Source of the DNA: Burkholderia ubonensis
GTDB lineage: Bacteria; Pseudomonadota; Gammaproteobacteria; Burkholderiales; Burkholderiaceae
Reading direction: 5' to 3'
DNA: 64,000 nucleotides
NCBI RefSeq assembly: GCF_902833085.1
Contig: NZ_CADFEB010000011.1
Location: 310,001-374,000, forward strand
Below the pieces are notes generated by a model, which had not been told where the DNA came from, searched no databases, and worked only from the letters and a program-made list of their open reading frames with translations. The position numbers and the translations under genes are program-made. This document shows positions 9,832 through 19,476 of the stretch, piece after piece; position 1 is the first letter of the stretch; every line of letters starts with the position of its first letter.

Positions 9832-11268
9832 ATGCCCGCCGCCACCGCCCCCTTCGCGCGCGCCAGCGCCGCCGCCCGGCTCGAACGCCTGCCGTTTTCC
9901 GGGTATCACAAGCTGATTTTCTTCATCATCGCGATCGCGTTCTTCTTCGATTCGGTCGACCTCGGCACGATGACCTTCGTGCTCGGCTCGATCAAGAAGG
10001 AATTCGGGCTGTCGACCGCGATGGCCGGACTCGTGGCGAGCGCGAGCTTCTTCGGGATGGTGCTCGGCGCGGCGGTCGCGGGGCTGCTCGCCGACCGGTT
10101 CGGCCGCCGGCCGGTGTTCCAATGGAGCATGGTGCTGTGGGGCGCGGCGTCGTACCTGTGCTCGACCGCGCAGAGCGTCGACGCGCTGATCGTCTACCGC
10201 GTGCTGCTCGGCATCGGCATGGGGATGGAGTTTCCGGTCGCGCAGACGCTCCTGTCCGAATTCGTGCCGGCCGCGAAGCGCGGCCGCCTGATCGCGCTGA
10301 TGGACGGCTTCTGGCCGCTCGGCTTCATCACCGCCGGCATCGTGTCGTACTTCGTGCTGCCGCAATTCGGCTGGCGCACGGTGTTCGCGCTGCTCGCGAT
10401 TCCGGCCGTGTTCGTGCTGATCGTGCGCCGCGTCGTGCCCGAATCGCCGCGCTGGCTCGAACACGCGGGCCGGCTCGGCGATGCCGACGCGGTGATGCGC
10501 GACATCGAGGCGAAGGTGATGCACTCGGCCGGCGTCACGACGCTGCCGCCTCCGGCGCGGCTCGCGCAGGCGCCGGCGCGGCGCGGCCGCGGCGCGCTGC
10601 GCGAGATCTGGAGCGGTGCGTACCGCCGCCGCACGACGATGGTGTGGCTGCTGTGGTTCTTCGCGCTGCTCGGCTTCTACGGGCTCACGTCGTGGCTCGG
10701 CGCGCTGCTGCAGCAGGCCGGCTTCGAGGTCACGAAGTCGGTGTTCTATACGGTGCTGATCTCGCTCGGCGGCGTGCCGGGCTTCCTGTGCGCGGCGTGG
10801 CTCGTCGAGCGCTGGGGCCGCAAGCCGACCTGCATCGCGTCGCTGCTCGGCGGCGGCGTGATGGCGTATGCATACGGACAGAGCGCGCTGTACGGCGGCA
10901 GCACCGCGCTGCTGATCGGCACGGGCCTCGCGATGCAGTTTTTCCTGTTCGGGATGTGGGCCGCGCTGTATACGTACACGCCGGAGCTGTACGGCACCGG
11001 TGCGCGCGCGACGGGGTCGGGTTTCGCGTCGGCGGTCGGGCGCGTCGGCTCGCTGATCGGGCCGTACGTGGTCGGCGTCGTGCTGCCGGTGTTCGGGCAG
11101 GGCGGCGTGTTCACGCTCGGCGCGCTGTCGTTCGCAGCGGCGGCGCTGGCCGTATGGACGCTCGGGATCGAGACGAAGGGGATGGCGCTGGAAACGCTGG
11201 CGGCGGGCGACGACGCGCGCGACGGCGGCCAATGCGCGGCCGCGGCCGCGGCGGACAAGGTGTCGTGA
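9832..11268 (+). CDS. MFS transporter, sugar-porter/aromatic-acid-like
   Basis: A 478-residue major facilitator superfamily protein with about twelve hydrophobic segments. Motifs seen are DSVDLGTMTFVLGSI in TM1, the A-motif GLLADRFGRRP in the loop between TM2 and TM3, ESPRWL after TM6, and the second-half motif AWLVERWGRKPT. This pattern fits proton-coupled uptake of organic acids or sugars, as in the AAHS and sugar-porter families; the substrate is not readable. AGAGGAAGCC precedes the ATG. It ends 13 bases from the convergent chemoreceptor gene. Confidence 0.85.
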   Translation: MPAATAPFARASAAARLERLPFSGYHKLIFFIIAIAFFFDSVDLGTMTFVLGSIKKEFGLSTAMAGLVASASFFGMVLGAAVAGLLADRFGRRPVFQWSMVLWGAASYLCSTAQSVDALIVYRVLLGIGMGMEFPVAQTLLSEFVPAAKRGRLIALMDGFWPLGFITAGIVSYFVLPQFGWRTVFALLAIPAVFVLIVRRVVPESPRWLEHAGRLGDADAVMRDIEAKVMHSAGVTTLPPPARLAQAPARRGRGALREIWSGAYRRRTTMVWLLWFFALLGFYGLTSWLGALLQQAGFEVTKSVFYTVLISLGGVPGFLCAAWLVERWGRKPTCIASLLGGGVMAYAYGQSALYGGSTALLIGTGLAMQFFLFGMWAALYTYTPELYGTGARATGSGFASAVGRVGSLIGPYVVGVVLPVFGQGGVFTLGALSFAAAALAVWTLGIETKGMALETLAAGDDARDGGQCAAAAAADKVS

Positions 11269-11281
11269 CCTGAGCGGGGCG

Positions 11282-12817
11282 TCAGCCGACGCTGAACACC
11301 GATACCGCCGACCGCAGGCGCGTCGTCTGCTCGTCGAGCGACGACGCCGCGGCGGCGGCCTGCTCGACGAGCGCCGCATTCTGCTGCGTCACCTCGTCCA
11401 TCTGCGTGACCGCCAGGCTCACCTGCTCGATGCCGGTGCTCTGCTCGTCGGACGCCGCCGTGATCTCGCCCATGATGCCGGCGACGTGACGAATCGACTG
11501 GACGATGGCCGTCATCCGCTCACCCGCGACGCCGACCAGCCGGCTGCCGTGGCCGACCTGCTCGACCGATGCCTGAATCAGCGCCTTGATGTCCTTCGCG
11601 GCGGCCGCGCTGCGCTGCGCAAGCGACCGGACTTCGGACGCGACGACCGCGAACCCGCGCCCGCCTTCGCCCGCGCGCGCCGCCTCGACCGCCGCGTTCA
11701 GCGCGAGGATGTTGGTCTGGAACGCGATGCTTTCGATCACCGACGTGATGTCGGCGATCTGCTCCGACTGCTGCGCGATCTGCTGCATCGTCGACACCAC
11801 TTGCTCGACCGCCGCGCCGCCGCGCTCGGTCGCATCGTTGGCCGTCGCGACGAGCCCGTTGGCCTGCCGCGCGTTGTCCGCGTTCTGCTTCACCGTCGCG
11901 GTGATCTGCTCCATGCTCGCGGCGGTCTCCTGCAATGACGCGGCCTGCTCCTCGGTGCGCTGCGACAGATCGAGATTGCCCTGCGCGATTTCGCCTGCCC
12001 CGATCGCGATCGAGTGCGTCGCGGACTGGATTTCGGCGATCATCCCGACCAGCCCCGCCTTCATCTCGGCGAGCGCCGCGAGCAGGCTGCCCGGCGCCGC
12101 CTTCGCGACGTCGAGCGGCACGTTCAGGTTGCCGGTCGCGATCGCGTGCGCGATCTGCGTCGCGTGCGCCGGTTCGCCGCCGAGCGTGCGCTTGATGCTG
12201 CGCAGGATCGCCCACGCGATCGCGCCGAGGCCTGCCGCGATGCCGAGCGCGATCGCGCCGAGCATGGCGGCGAGCTTCGAGAACGCGGCGTCGATATCGT
12301 CGTAGAAGAAGCCGGTGCCGATCCACCAGTCCCAGTCCGGGATCGCCACGACGCCTTGCAGTTTCGGCTCGGTCTCCGCCTCCGGGCTGCGCTTCACGAG
12401 CACGTCGACGAGCGCGAAATGCGATTGCGCCATCCCGGCGCGGTACGCCTCGCTGTCGGTCAGCCCGCCGGTCGTCCGGTTGCCCTTGGCCCTGGTGCCG
12501 ACGAACTTCGCGTTCGGGTGCACGAGATTGACGCCGTCGGCCGTCGTGACCCAGTAATAGCTGCGGGTGTTCGCGTTGAGCCGCGACAGCGCTTCCTTCG
12601 CCTGCTGCTGCGCCTGCTCGCGCGTCAGCACGCCGCTCGTCTGCAGTTCGCGGTACGCGTTGACCAGATGCTCGGCCTTCGTCAGGAGAATGACGATTTC
12701 CTCGCGCCGGCCGTCGATCAGCGCGCCGCGCAACGTCTGCAGCGCCGTCGCGGCCAGCAGCACGACGCCCAGCAGCGCCGCGCCGACGAGCAACAGCAGT
12801 TTCGTGGAAAGCTTCAT
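11282..12817 (-). CDS. Methyl-accepting chemotaxis protein with periplasmic Cache-type sensor
   Basis: A 511-residue chemoreceptor. TM1 spans about residues 7-28. A periplasmic sCache-like domain ([21 protein letters not shown] and [16 protein letters not shown]) spans about 30-185, TM2 about 187-208, then HAMP and a signalling domain. The hairpin tip [23 protein letters not shown] marks the CheA/CheW contact. The C-terminus lacks the CheR-binding pentapeptide found in Tar/Tsr-type receptors. The Cache subtype commonly senses small carboxylates, but the ligand is unknown. It is monocistronic. Confidence 0.9.
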   Translation of the reverse strand: MKLSTKLLLLVGAALLGVVLLAATALQTLRGALIDGRREEIVILLTKAEHLVNAYRELQTSGVLTREQAQQQAKEALSRLNANTRSYYWVTTADGVNLVHPNAKFVGTRAKGNRTTGGLTDSEAYRAGMAQSHFALVDVLVKRSPEAETEPKLQGVVAIPDWDWWIGTGFFYDDIDAAFSKLAAMLGAIALGIAAGLGAIAWAILRSIKRTLGGEPAHATQIAHAIATGNLNVPLDVAKAAPGSLLAALAEMKAGLVGMIAEIQSATHSIAIGAGEIAQGNLDLSQRTEEQAASLQETAASMEQITATVKQNADNARQANGLVATANDATERGGAAVEQVVSTMQQIAQQSEQIADITSVIESIAFQTNILALNAAVEAARAGEGGRGFAVVASEVRSLAQRSAAAAKDIKALIQASVEQVGHGSRLVGVAGERMTAIVQSIRHVAGIMGEITAASDEQSTGIEQVSLAVTQMDEVTQQNAALVEQAAAAASSLDEQTTRLRSAVSVFSVG

Positions 12818-13091
12818 GCGAATGCCCCGATTTGTTAACTAACCGGTACATATAACGACGCCTTGCCGCGAGACTTAAGCGGTATCGCCCCCACGTAAAC
12901 CCGCAGTCCGGCATGCGGCGGATCGCCGGATGATCTGCCGGCGATGCATGCGCCTGCCGGCCGCGGGCACGAATTCCCGGACGCGTGTCGATTTCTGGCA
13001 TCCTGATTCGTCGTAGTGTCGGAGGCGCTCATCGACACGCAACGGCTGTCGGCGGGAGCGCGATCTTTCCCCCACTCAAGGAGAAGTAAGC

Positions 13092-13526
13092 ATGCGTGTA
13101 ATGGTGATCGTGAAGGCGACGAACGAATCCGAGGCCGGCGAGATGCCGGACACCGAACTGCTGGCCGCGATGGGCCGGTACAACGAGGAACTGGTGAAGG
13201 CGGGTGTGATGCTCGCCGGTGAAGGGCTGCACCCGAGCTCGCGCGGCAAGCGCGTGCGCTTCTCCGGAACGGGCCGCAGCGTGATCGACGGGCCGTTCGC
13301 CGAGACCAAGGAGCTCATCGCCGGTTTCTGGATGTGGCAGGTGAAGTCGATGGACGAAGCCGTCGAATGGGTGAAACGCTGCCCGAATCCGATGAAGAGC
13401 GACTCGGAGATCGAGATCCGGCAGGTGTTCGCAGCGGAAGACTTCGGCGCGGAACTCACGCCGGAGCTGCAGGAGCAGGAAGCGCGGCTGCGGGCCGACA
13501 TCGAGGCTGCGCAGAAGAAGCACTGA
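13092..13526 (+). CDS. YciI/YCII-related domain protein
   Basis: A 144-residue protein with the ferredoxin-like YCII/DGPF fold: MRVMVIVKATNESEAG at the start, then GKRVRFSGTGRSVIDGPFAETKELIAGFW, which contains the DGPF-family signature. An acidic helical tail follows. Members often sit beside ECF sigma factors or act as small dehydratase/isomerase-like enzymes; no such partner is adjacent here. AAGGAGAAGTAAGC precedes the start. The function is unknown. Confidence 0.8.
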   Translation: MRVMVIVKATNESEAGEMPDTELLAAMGRYNEELVKAGVMLAGEGLHPSSRGKRVRFSGTGRSVIDGPFAETKELIAGFWMWQVKSMDEAVEWVKRCPNPMKSDSEIEIRQVFAAEDFGAELTPELQEQEARLRADIEAAQKKH

Positions 13527-13568
13527 CGGCGGCGGCGGATGGCGGCGGCATGCCCGCCGCGGCCGCGC

Positions 13569-14264
13569 TCAGCTTCCGATCGCCCTCCCGCCGCCTTCGG
13601 CCTCCAGCCCGCGCGGCAGCGGCGACCGGGGCAACAGCTCGAACGTCACGTTGACCTTGCCGCCCTCGCTGGAGATCCGCATCGCGCCGGCGCCGCGCGT
13701 TCTCGTCAGGCAGCCGAGGTCGGTCGGCGACGCGCTGGATACGCCGAGCTGGCAGGACCAGGCGAGGGTCGCTTCGCGCCGGCCGGAGTCGCTGAATGCA
13801 ATCAGTACGCTCCATCCGTTCGGCCCGGCGCTGACGCCGGGGACGAACTCGGCGTGGCGAATGCCCAGCGGCTGCCATCCGCAACGGCCAGGGTCATAGC
13901 GATCGGCGTAGAAACGGACCTCGAACCGGTCCTGGCCGGTCGGCACGCGGATATTGTCCGTGACGACCTGCGGCAGGTTCGGCGCACCGAACAGGCGGCC
14001 GAACCAGGTTTGCGACTGGCACTGCGGATGGGTGGACGCGAAGTCGATGCCGAGCCACAGCTCGACTTTCGGGTCCTTGCGGCCCTGGATGACGAGCACG
14101 TGACGCGGTTCGTCCGTTTCGGTCGGGCGGTCCGATAGCTGGTTGTGGGGGGCCTCGATGTGGGCTTCGAAATGCAGGCGGCTGTCGTCGGCCGACGCCC
14201 GGCCGGGGATCGCGGCGAGCCAGCCGATCGCTAGAACGAGCACGAAATAAGCGCGCGGTGACAT
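13569..14264 (-). CDS. Secreted protein of unknown function
   Basis: A 231-residue protein with a clear signal peptide (MSPRAYFVLVLAIGWLAAIPGRASA). The mature part is beta-rich in appearance with several cysteines (HPQCQSQTW, RCGWQPLG, WSCQLG, GCLTRT) that could form disulfides. It contains HVLVIQGRKDPKVELWLGID. I do not recognise a family. It is convergent with the YciI-like gene and followed on its upstream side by a 425-base gap. Codon use matches the genome. Confidence 0.65.
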   Translation of the reverse strand: MSPRAYFVLVLAIGWLAAIPGRASADDSRLHFEAHIEAPHNQLSDRPTETDEPRHVLVIQGRKDPKVELWLGIDFASTHPQCQSQTWFGRLFGAPNLPQVVTDNIRVPTGQDRFEVRFYADRYDPGRCGWQPLGIRHAEFVPGVSAGPNGWSVLIAFSDSGRREATLAWSCQLGVSSASPTDLGCLTRTRGAGAMRISSEGGKVNVTFELLPRSPLPRGLEAEGGGRAIGS

Positions 14265-14689
14265 GGCTCCCCCACGATTGGCGGTGCGTTCCCCGGGCGG
14301 CGGTGCTCGTTGTTCCGGGTTGCTCGGGGCGGGGTGTCGGTCCGCGCGCTGGGCGATCCGGTCTGTGGTGCCGATCAGGCATTGTGGGCGGCGGGGGGCG
14401 GCGGGGTAAAGCTGGGATGAACCCCTGAGGGGGTGGGCGGGCGCTTGATGCGCAACGCTGTCACCATGTGATCGCGATGGGGGATTCGCTTATCGTTGCT
14501 TTGGGTGAGCCGGCGACAGGTTCTTGGTCCGCGAAGTTTCGGACGTGAACGCTAGCCAATGGGCAGTTCATGTCACAGGCTTGTCGCCTGGAATTGGCCG
14601 GCCCCTCGGATCCGACAGCTTGTTCCGAAGGGCCTAATGACGCCAGCGCCGCCGATATACGTTGGGCGCCGAACCGCGGCGCGGCGACC
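14265..14689. other. Intergenic region, no gene seen
   Basis: It contains a G-rich plus-strand stretch (about 14290-14450) and no open frame with convincing codon use. It probably holds the promoter of the secreted protein gene to its left. The right end abuts a gene fragment, so part of this gap may be decayed sequence. Confidence 0.4.
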
Positions 14690-14974
14690 TCAGCCCTGGT
14701 CCACCTGGGTGAGCGCGTCGAGCAGCTTCCGGCCGTCAGGGATACCCCAGCCCGTGACGGCACTGAAGCCTCCGGCGACCACCGGATATCCGATGCCGGG
14801 ATCGGGGTCCGAGTCGTTGTTGTGGCCTGAATCGACCGCCGTACAGACAATGCGACCCACCGCGCCGCCGCTGGGGAGCAACTTGTACAGCAGCGGAGCG
14901 AGGAAGCACTGCTGTTTGTCCGTCGGTAGCTTGGCATTCGTGCGCGCGATCAGTGCGGCCCCTCCCCGTTCCAC
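14690..14974 (-). pseudogene. C-terminal fragment of a sedolisin (S53) serine peptidase
   Basis: The reverse frame encodes about 94 residues that read like the tail of pro-kumamolisin-type peptidases: FLAPLLYKLL, then GYPVVAGGFSAVTGWGIPDG and RKLLDAL. In intact enzymes the catalytic Ser (SGTS) and several hundred residues precede this; here the frame opens 24 bases from the stop of the SsuA-like gene, so the rest is missing. The likeness is by eye, and the fragment is most simply a deletion remnant. Confidence 0.6.
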
Positions 14975-14998
14975 TGCGCCGCGAGCGTGCCGACGTAT

Positions 14999-15997
14999 TC
15001 ACGCCGACGCCACCAGCGCATTGAAAGACGTATCCCAGAACGGCGCGACATTCGCCGGACCGTCCAGCACGCCGATCCGCGCGAACAGGTCCGCGACCTG
15101 TTGATGCTGCGCGACCACGTCGGGCGTGACGGGCAGCAGCGCGTAGTCGTCGCTGCGCTGCGCGAACATCGCCTCGAGATCGGCAACCGGCACGCGCGTC
15201 TCGCCGTTCTGCACGCGCGCATAGGCGCCGAAATGCCCGTTCGCCCACGCGTACGCGCGCTGGAACCGCAGCAGCAGATCACCGGTCGCCGCACGCCGGC
15301 GTGGGTCGTCCAGCGTGCGCGGGTTCGCATAGATCGGGAAATTGCCGGACAGATAGCCCTTGCCCGTCTTCAGCACGCGCGCCCCGTAACGGTTGCGCGC
15401 GAGCTGGCCGTTGTAGCCGTAGATCGCCCACGCGTCGAGGTCGCCGCGGTCGTACGCGGACAACCCGTCGGTGGGCGACAGGTTGATCGGATGGATGTCG
15501 TCGAAACCGAGGCCGGCCTCCGCGAGCTGCCGGTACAGAAAATAGTGCGACGTCGTCGCGCGCACATACCCGACGCGCTTGCCCTTCAGGTCCGCGATGC
15601 CGAAGATCCGCGTGTCCTTGCGCGCGAGCGTGACCTGGTTGTTCAGATCTTCCCGCGTACGCGAGATGAACCGGACGCTGGCCTTCTGGCGGGCGGCGAA
15701 CACCGCGGGAATCTCGCTGCCCGAGCCGATGTCGAGCGCATCCGCGTTCAGCGCCTCGATGTGCAGCACGCCGTTGTTGAGCTCGCGCCACTCGATCCGG
15801 TACGGCGTGTCGCTCAGGCCGGCCGCCTGCAGCAGCGCGCGCCAGCCGCCCTTGTAGGTCGCGACGCGCAGCGTGGTGCCGGCAAGATCGGCGTTGACGG
15901 CCGGCGCGGCAAGCGCGACCCGCGCGACCACGGGGGCCGCCGCGATCGCGGCGCCGGCGAGCAGCAGGCGGCGGCGTGCCGCCGAAGTTGACGCCAT
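14999..15997 (-). CDS. SsuA-like aliphatic sulfonate/taurine ABC substrate-binding protein
   Basis: A 332-residue periplasmic binding protein starting MASTSAARRRLLLAG; the RR-hydrophobic signal may be a Tat leader. The mature part has TLRVATYKGGWRALLQAAGL, then GKRVGYVRATTSHYFLYRQL and DLDAWAIYGYNGQLA, as in NMT1/SsuA-type proteins. Such proteins deliver sulfonates to SsuBC for sulfur scavenging, but no ssuB/ssuC is adjacent. AGGAG lies 6 bases before the chosen ATG; a longer frame to 16066 lacks a ribosome site. It lies 65 bases downstream of the DUF3088 gene and may be co-transcribed with it. Confidence 0.82.
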   Translation of the reverse strand: MASTSAARRRLLLAGAAIAAAPVVARVALAAPAVNADLAGTTLRVATYKGGWRALLQAAGLSDTPYRIEWRELNNGVLHIEALNADALDIGSGSEIPAVFAARQKASVRFISRTREDLNNQVTLARKDTRIFGIADLKGKRVGYVRATTSHYFLYRQLAEAGLGFDDIHPINLSPTDGLSAYDRGDLDAWAIYGYNGQLARNRYGARVLKTGKGYLSGNFPIYANPRTLDDPRRRAATGDLLLRFQRAYAWANGHFGAYARVQNGETRVPVADLEAMFAQRSDDYALLPVTPDVVAQHQQVADLFARIGVLDGPANVAPFWDTSFNALVASA

Positions 15998-16062
15998 CGG
16001 ATACTCCTGTCGATTGAACGGTAAGGGAAAAGGAAGCCGCCGTGCGCGACGGCCGGCGCGCG

Positions 16063-16425
16063 TCAATGCAGCGACGGAACACCGCGGTGCTCGGCCAGCA
16101 GGTCGAGGATGCGGCGCGGGTCGGTGACGAAGCGCACCGCGCAGAGCACTTGCGCATCGTCCGGCTCCGGTTGCGCGCTACCGAGCACGAGCACCGGCAG
16201 GCCCCGATGCGCGTCGTCGAGCACGTCGAGCACGTCGAGCACGTCGATCACCGCGTGCCGCGGCCGTTCGAAACCGACCCGGCGCACGTCGAGGCGGCCG
16301 GCCCGATCGGGCGCGCTCGCAAGCAGCCCTTCGATCGCCAGTCCGTGCGGACAGACGAAGTGTCGGCCCGGATACTTCGGATCGGCAAAGCCCGGCTCCA
16401 GCAGAAAAAACACATCCCGACTCAT
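16063..16425 (-). CDS. DUF3088 family protein
   Basis: About 120 residues from MSRDVFFLLEPGFADPKYPG. The pattern of an acidic PGF.DP.YPG motif, a CPHGLAIEGLLA segment and VRFVTDPRRILDLLAEHRG at the end resembles DUF3088 proteins, a thioredoxin-like-sized family of unknown role often found near organosulfur genes. An in-frame 9-base repeat (GTCGAGCAC, near 16216-16247) encodes a VLD-VLD-VLD run, an expansion that may be strain-variable. It precedes the SsuA-like gene. Confidence 0.7.
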   Translation of the reverse strand: MSRDVFFLLEPGFADPKYPGRHFVCPHGLAIEGLLASAPDRAGRLDVRRVGFERPRHAVIDVLDVLDVLDDAHRGLPVLVLGSAQPEPDDAQVLCAVRFVTDPRRILDLLAEHRGVPSLH

Positions 16426-16905
16426 CTCACACGGCGCCCTTGTTCGTGGTTCCACCGGGCTGCACGCAGCGTGCGCTGCGCCCGGCGCTGGCCGGCATCG
16501 CGGCCGGATGCCCGACTCTACAACCTTGCATCGCGCGGCCCTACCAACGTTTTGCGGAATCGATATGCAGGCGTGCCTACCGCATCGGCCGTGCGTCTCA
16601 CAGAGCCGCGTTGCATAAAAACATCGTCATCCGAACGGATCTCCTTGCGATATCCAATGATTTCATCGATCGATATGCGCACGACCGCGCAGGGTCGTCG
16701 CGCGATGTTTGCCATCGATGCCAATGCGTGCGCCGCAGCATGCGTGCCGGACGCGATCGCGGCGCGCGCGTCGAGCGTGCATCGGCACGTATTGCAATTC
16801 GCTCGCGCAGCGAATTGCAAACCACGGATCGAACGTTCGTCGACCGAACCGAAGTCAATAGCATCGTGATCCTCGCAGACGGTCCCATAAAAACAGAGGA
16901 TATTC
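16426..16905. other. Upstream region of the porin gene
   Basis: 480 bases without a credible gene. The right half is AT-richer, with the 12-base inverted repeat at 16792-16820 about 90 bases before the porin start. The porin promoter and the divergent promoter for the DUF3088 gene must lie here. Confidence 0.5.
16792..16820. repeat. Perfect 12-base inverted repeat upstream of porin
   Basis: TTGCAATTCGCT and AGCGAATTGCAA are separated by CGCGC. The arms are perfect and AT-rich at the outer end. Transcribed, it would form a stable hairpin in the porin leader; as DNA, it could be a dimeric-repressor operator. No T run follows, so it is not a classical terminator. Confidence 0.6.
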
Positions 16906-18090
16906 ATGATCAAGCAATCGGTAGTCCTGGGTTTGGTTTCGATCGGTTCCATCGGCGCGCATGCGCAGAGTTCCGTCACGCTGTACGGCGTCGTCGACGC
17001 CGGCTTTGCCTATACGAACAACCAGGGCGGCGCGAGCAACATCCAGCAGACGAGCGGCAAGCTGAGCGGCAGCCGCTGGGGCCTGAAAGGCAGCGAGGAT
17101 CTCGGCGGCGGCCTGGCGGCCGTGTTCACGCTCGAAAGCGGCTTCCGGCCGAGCGACGGCGGGCTCGGCCAGGGTGGCCGCCTGTTCGGCCGCTCCGCAT
17201 ACGTGGGCCTGAGCAAGGCCGACATCGGAACGCTGACGTTCGGCCGCCAGTACGAGCCGATCACCGATCTCGTCGCGCAGTACTCGGGGTCCGGTTTCTG
17301 GTCGCCGGCGACCCATGTCGGCGACAACGACAACCTGAACCAGAGCTTCCGGATCAACAACGCGGTGAAGTTCCGCAGCGCGACGATCGCCGGCTTCACG
17401 GCCGACGTGCTGTACGCGTTCAGCAACCAGGCGAACGGCGGCGCGGGCACCGGCTTCTCGAACAACAACGCATGGGGCGTGTCGGCAAATTACGTGAACG
17501 GCCCGCTGTCGGCGGGCGCCGGCTACGTCCGGCTCAACCACCCGAACGCGACGTCGAACACGAGCGGCGCGGTGGGCGGCGCGACCACGACGACCGGCAA
17601 CGACTACAGCGGCGCGTTCTTCTACGGGCTGAACGGCGGCGTTCGCAAGCAGCAGATCGGCGTCGCGGGCGCGAACTACGCGCTCGGCCGCGCGACGCTC
17701 GGCTTCGCGTGGAGCCACACGCAGCTCGACTATGTCGACGGCTCGTCGCGCAAGTTCAACAACTACGACGTGAACGGGCGCTACCAGATCACGCCGGCGG
17801 CGACGCTGATCGGCGTCTACACGTTCACCGACGGACGCGCGAACGGCTTGCCGGGCACCGGCGGCCAGACGCTGAAGCCGCGCTGGCACCAGTTCACGCT
17901 CGGGTTCGACTATGCGTTGTCGAAGCGCACCGACATTTACCTGTCCGGCATCTACCAGCTCGCGGCGGGCGACCCGAGCACCGCGACCTCGGGCGGCTAT
18001 CGCCGGATCGCGGCGATCTCGAACATCGGCAGCGCATCGTCGACGAATCGGCAGCTCGCGTTCGTCAGCGGGCTGCGCGTGAAGTTCTGA
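16906..18090 (+). CDS. Gram-negative general porin (trimeric, 16-strand type)
   Basis: A 394-residue outer-membrane protein: signal peptide MIKQSVVLGLVSIGSIGAHA, then the Burkholderia porin N-terminus QSSVTLYGVVDAGFAYT. GSRWGLKGSEDLGGGLAAVF and the RLFGRSAYVGL segment are strand motifs, and the final residue is Phe (VSGLRVKF), the signal for outer-membrane assembly. It may serve the sulfur-compound genes around it. AGAGGAT precedes the ATG. The specific solute is unknown. Confidence 0.9.
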   Translation: MIKQSVVLGLVSIGSIGAHAQSSVTLYGVVDAGFAYTNNQGGASNIQQTSGKLSGSRWGLKGSEDLGGGLAAVFTLESGFRPSDGGLGQGGRLFGRSAYVGLSKADIGTLTFGRQYEPITDLVAQYSGSGFWSPATHVGDNDNLNQSFRINNAVKFRSATIAGFTADVLYAFSNQANGGAGTGFSNNNAWGVSANYVNGPLSAGAGYVRLNHPNATSNTSGAVGGATTTTGNDYSGAFFYGLNGGVRKQQIGVAGANYALGRATLGFAWSHTQLDYVDGSSRKFNNYDVNGRYQITPAATLIGVYTFTDGRANGLPGTGGQTLKPRWHQFTLGFDYALSKRTDIYLSGIYQLAAGDPSTATSGGYRRIAAISNIGSASSTNRQLAFVSGLRVKF

Positions 18091-18216
18091 ACGTTCACGC
18101 AGCGGGCGCGACGCGATAAGCAAAGCGGGAATCGTTGTTTGCCGCGTCTCGCCCGGTTGCCGAGAATGTCCGCTTTTCCGGATGCTGCCGCGCCCGCGCG
18201 CGGCACGGCTTCGATC

Positions 18217-19476
18217 ATGACCGACTCTCCTCACCGCCCACGCCGCACTGGCCGCCGCGCGGCGCTGCGCCAGCTCGCCGGCGGCTGGGCCGCCGCGATG
18301 CTGCCGGCCGGCGGCGCGCTCGCGAGTCAGCCGCTTGCGCCGCTGGACGTGCCGCCGTGGACGCGCACGCCGGGCGCACCGCTGCTGTCGCCGCCGTATG
18401 GCCTGCCGGGCGCGCACGAACGCGACGTCATCCGTCGCAGCGCGCGTACGCCGGCGTTGCCCGGCTCCGGCTCGTCAATGACACCGCTCGCCGACCTGTT
18501 CGGCGACATCACGCCCAATGGCCTCGTCTACGAGCGCCATCATGCGGGCGTGCCCGATATCGATGCGCAACGCCATCGCGTCGTCGTGCACGGCCTCGTA
18601 CGCGAACCTCGCAGCTTCACGCTCGACGACCTGCTGCGTTTTCCGTCCGAATCGCGGATCCACTTCCTCGAATGCTCGGGCAATACCGGCAGCGAATGGA
18701 ACGGCCCGAGCGGCCTGCCCGTCCAGTTCACGCACGGGCTGCTGTCGTGCTGCGAATGGACGGGCGTGCGGCTGTCGACGCTGCTCGACGAAACGGGCGT
18801 CGATCCGGCCGCGCAGTGGCTGCTCGTGGAAGGCGCGGACGGCGCGGCGATGACGCGCAGCCTGCCGCTCGACCGGATTCTCGAGCGCGCGCTCGTCGTC
18901 TATGCGCAGAACGGCGAGCGGCTGCGCCCCGAGAACGGCTACCCGGTGCGGCTGATCGTGCCGGGCTTCGAAGGCAACACGAACATCAAGTGGTTGCGGC
19001 GGCTGAAGCTGGTGCGCGCACCGGAGATGACGCGCGAGGAAACGTCGAAGTACACGAGCCTGCTGCCGAACGGCTGCGCCCGCCAATTCGTGTTCGAGAT
19101 GGACGCGAAATCGGTGATCACGCGCCCGTCGGCAGGCCACCGGCTCGCATCGCACGGCTATTACCCGATCAGCGGCTATGCGTGGTCGGGGCGCGGCCGG
19201 GTTCGCGCGGTCGACGTCTCGACCGACGGCGGCCGCACCTGGCGCGCCGCACGGCTCGCGGGCGACGTGCGCGATCGCGCGCTGACCCGCTTCGAAGCCG
19301 ACTGGGTCTGGCACGGCGAGCCCGCCGACCTGCAAAGCCGCGCGACCGACGAAACGGGCTACGTGCAGCCGACCCGCGACGCGCTCGTCGCCGCGCGCGG
19401 CGTCAATTCGCAGTACCACTACAACGGCATCCAGAACTGGCGCGTCGGCGCGGACGGCGAGGTGCGCAATGCGTAA
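18217..19476 (+). CDS. SoxC-like molybdopterin sulfite/sulfane dehydrogenase
   Basis: A 419-residue periplasmic molybdoenzyme. The leader RRTGRRAALRQLAGGW is Tat-like. The molybdenum-binding Cys is expected at residue 153 in HFLECSGNTGSEW, the hallmark of the sulfite oxidase/SoxC family. The C-terminal dimerisation domain carries ISGYAWSGRGRVRAVDVSTDGG. SoxC with SoxD removes electrons from the sulfane sulfur of SoxY-bound intermediates. The next gene, overlapping by 8 bases, is the cytochrome partner. The ATG at 18217 is chosen because it opens directly onto the leader; an ATG at 18139 would add 26 atypical residues. No soxXYZAB is present in the window. Confidence 0.83.
   Translation: MTDSPHRPRRTGRRAALRQLAGGWAAAMLPAGGALASQPLAPLDVPPWTRTPGAPLLSPPYGLPGAHERDVIRRSARTPALPGSGSSMTPLADLFGDITPNGLVYERHHAGVPDIDAQRHRVVVHGLVREPRSFTLDDLLRFPSESRIHFLECSGNTGSEWNGPSGLPVQFTHGLLSCCEWTGVRLSTLLDETGVDPAAQWLLVEGADGAAMTRSLPLDRILERALVVYAQNGERLRPENGYPVRLIVPGFEGNTNIKWLRRLKLVRAPEMTREETSKYTSLLPNGCARQFVFEMDAKSVITRPSAGHRLASHGYYPISGYAWSGRGRVRAVDVSTDGGRTWRAARLAGDVRDRALTRFEADWVWHGEPADLQSRATDETGYVQPTRDALVAARGVNSQYHYNGIQNWRVGADGEVRNA

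Noticed and set aside
11268-11282. Terminator between the MFS and chemoreceptor genes
   Set aside because: Only 13 bases separate the convergent stops and no stem is present.
16216-16247. 9-base repeat GTCGAGCAC as a microsatellite or CRISPR-like array
   Set aside because: Only three to four units, in frame inside the DUF3088 gene; no spacers.
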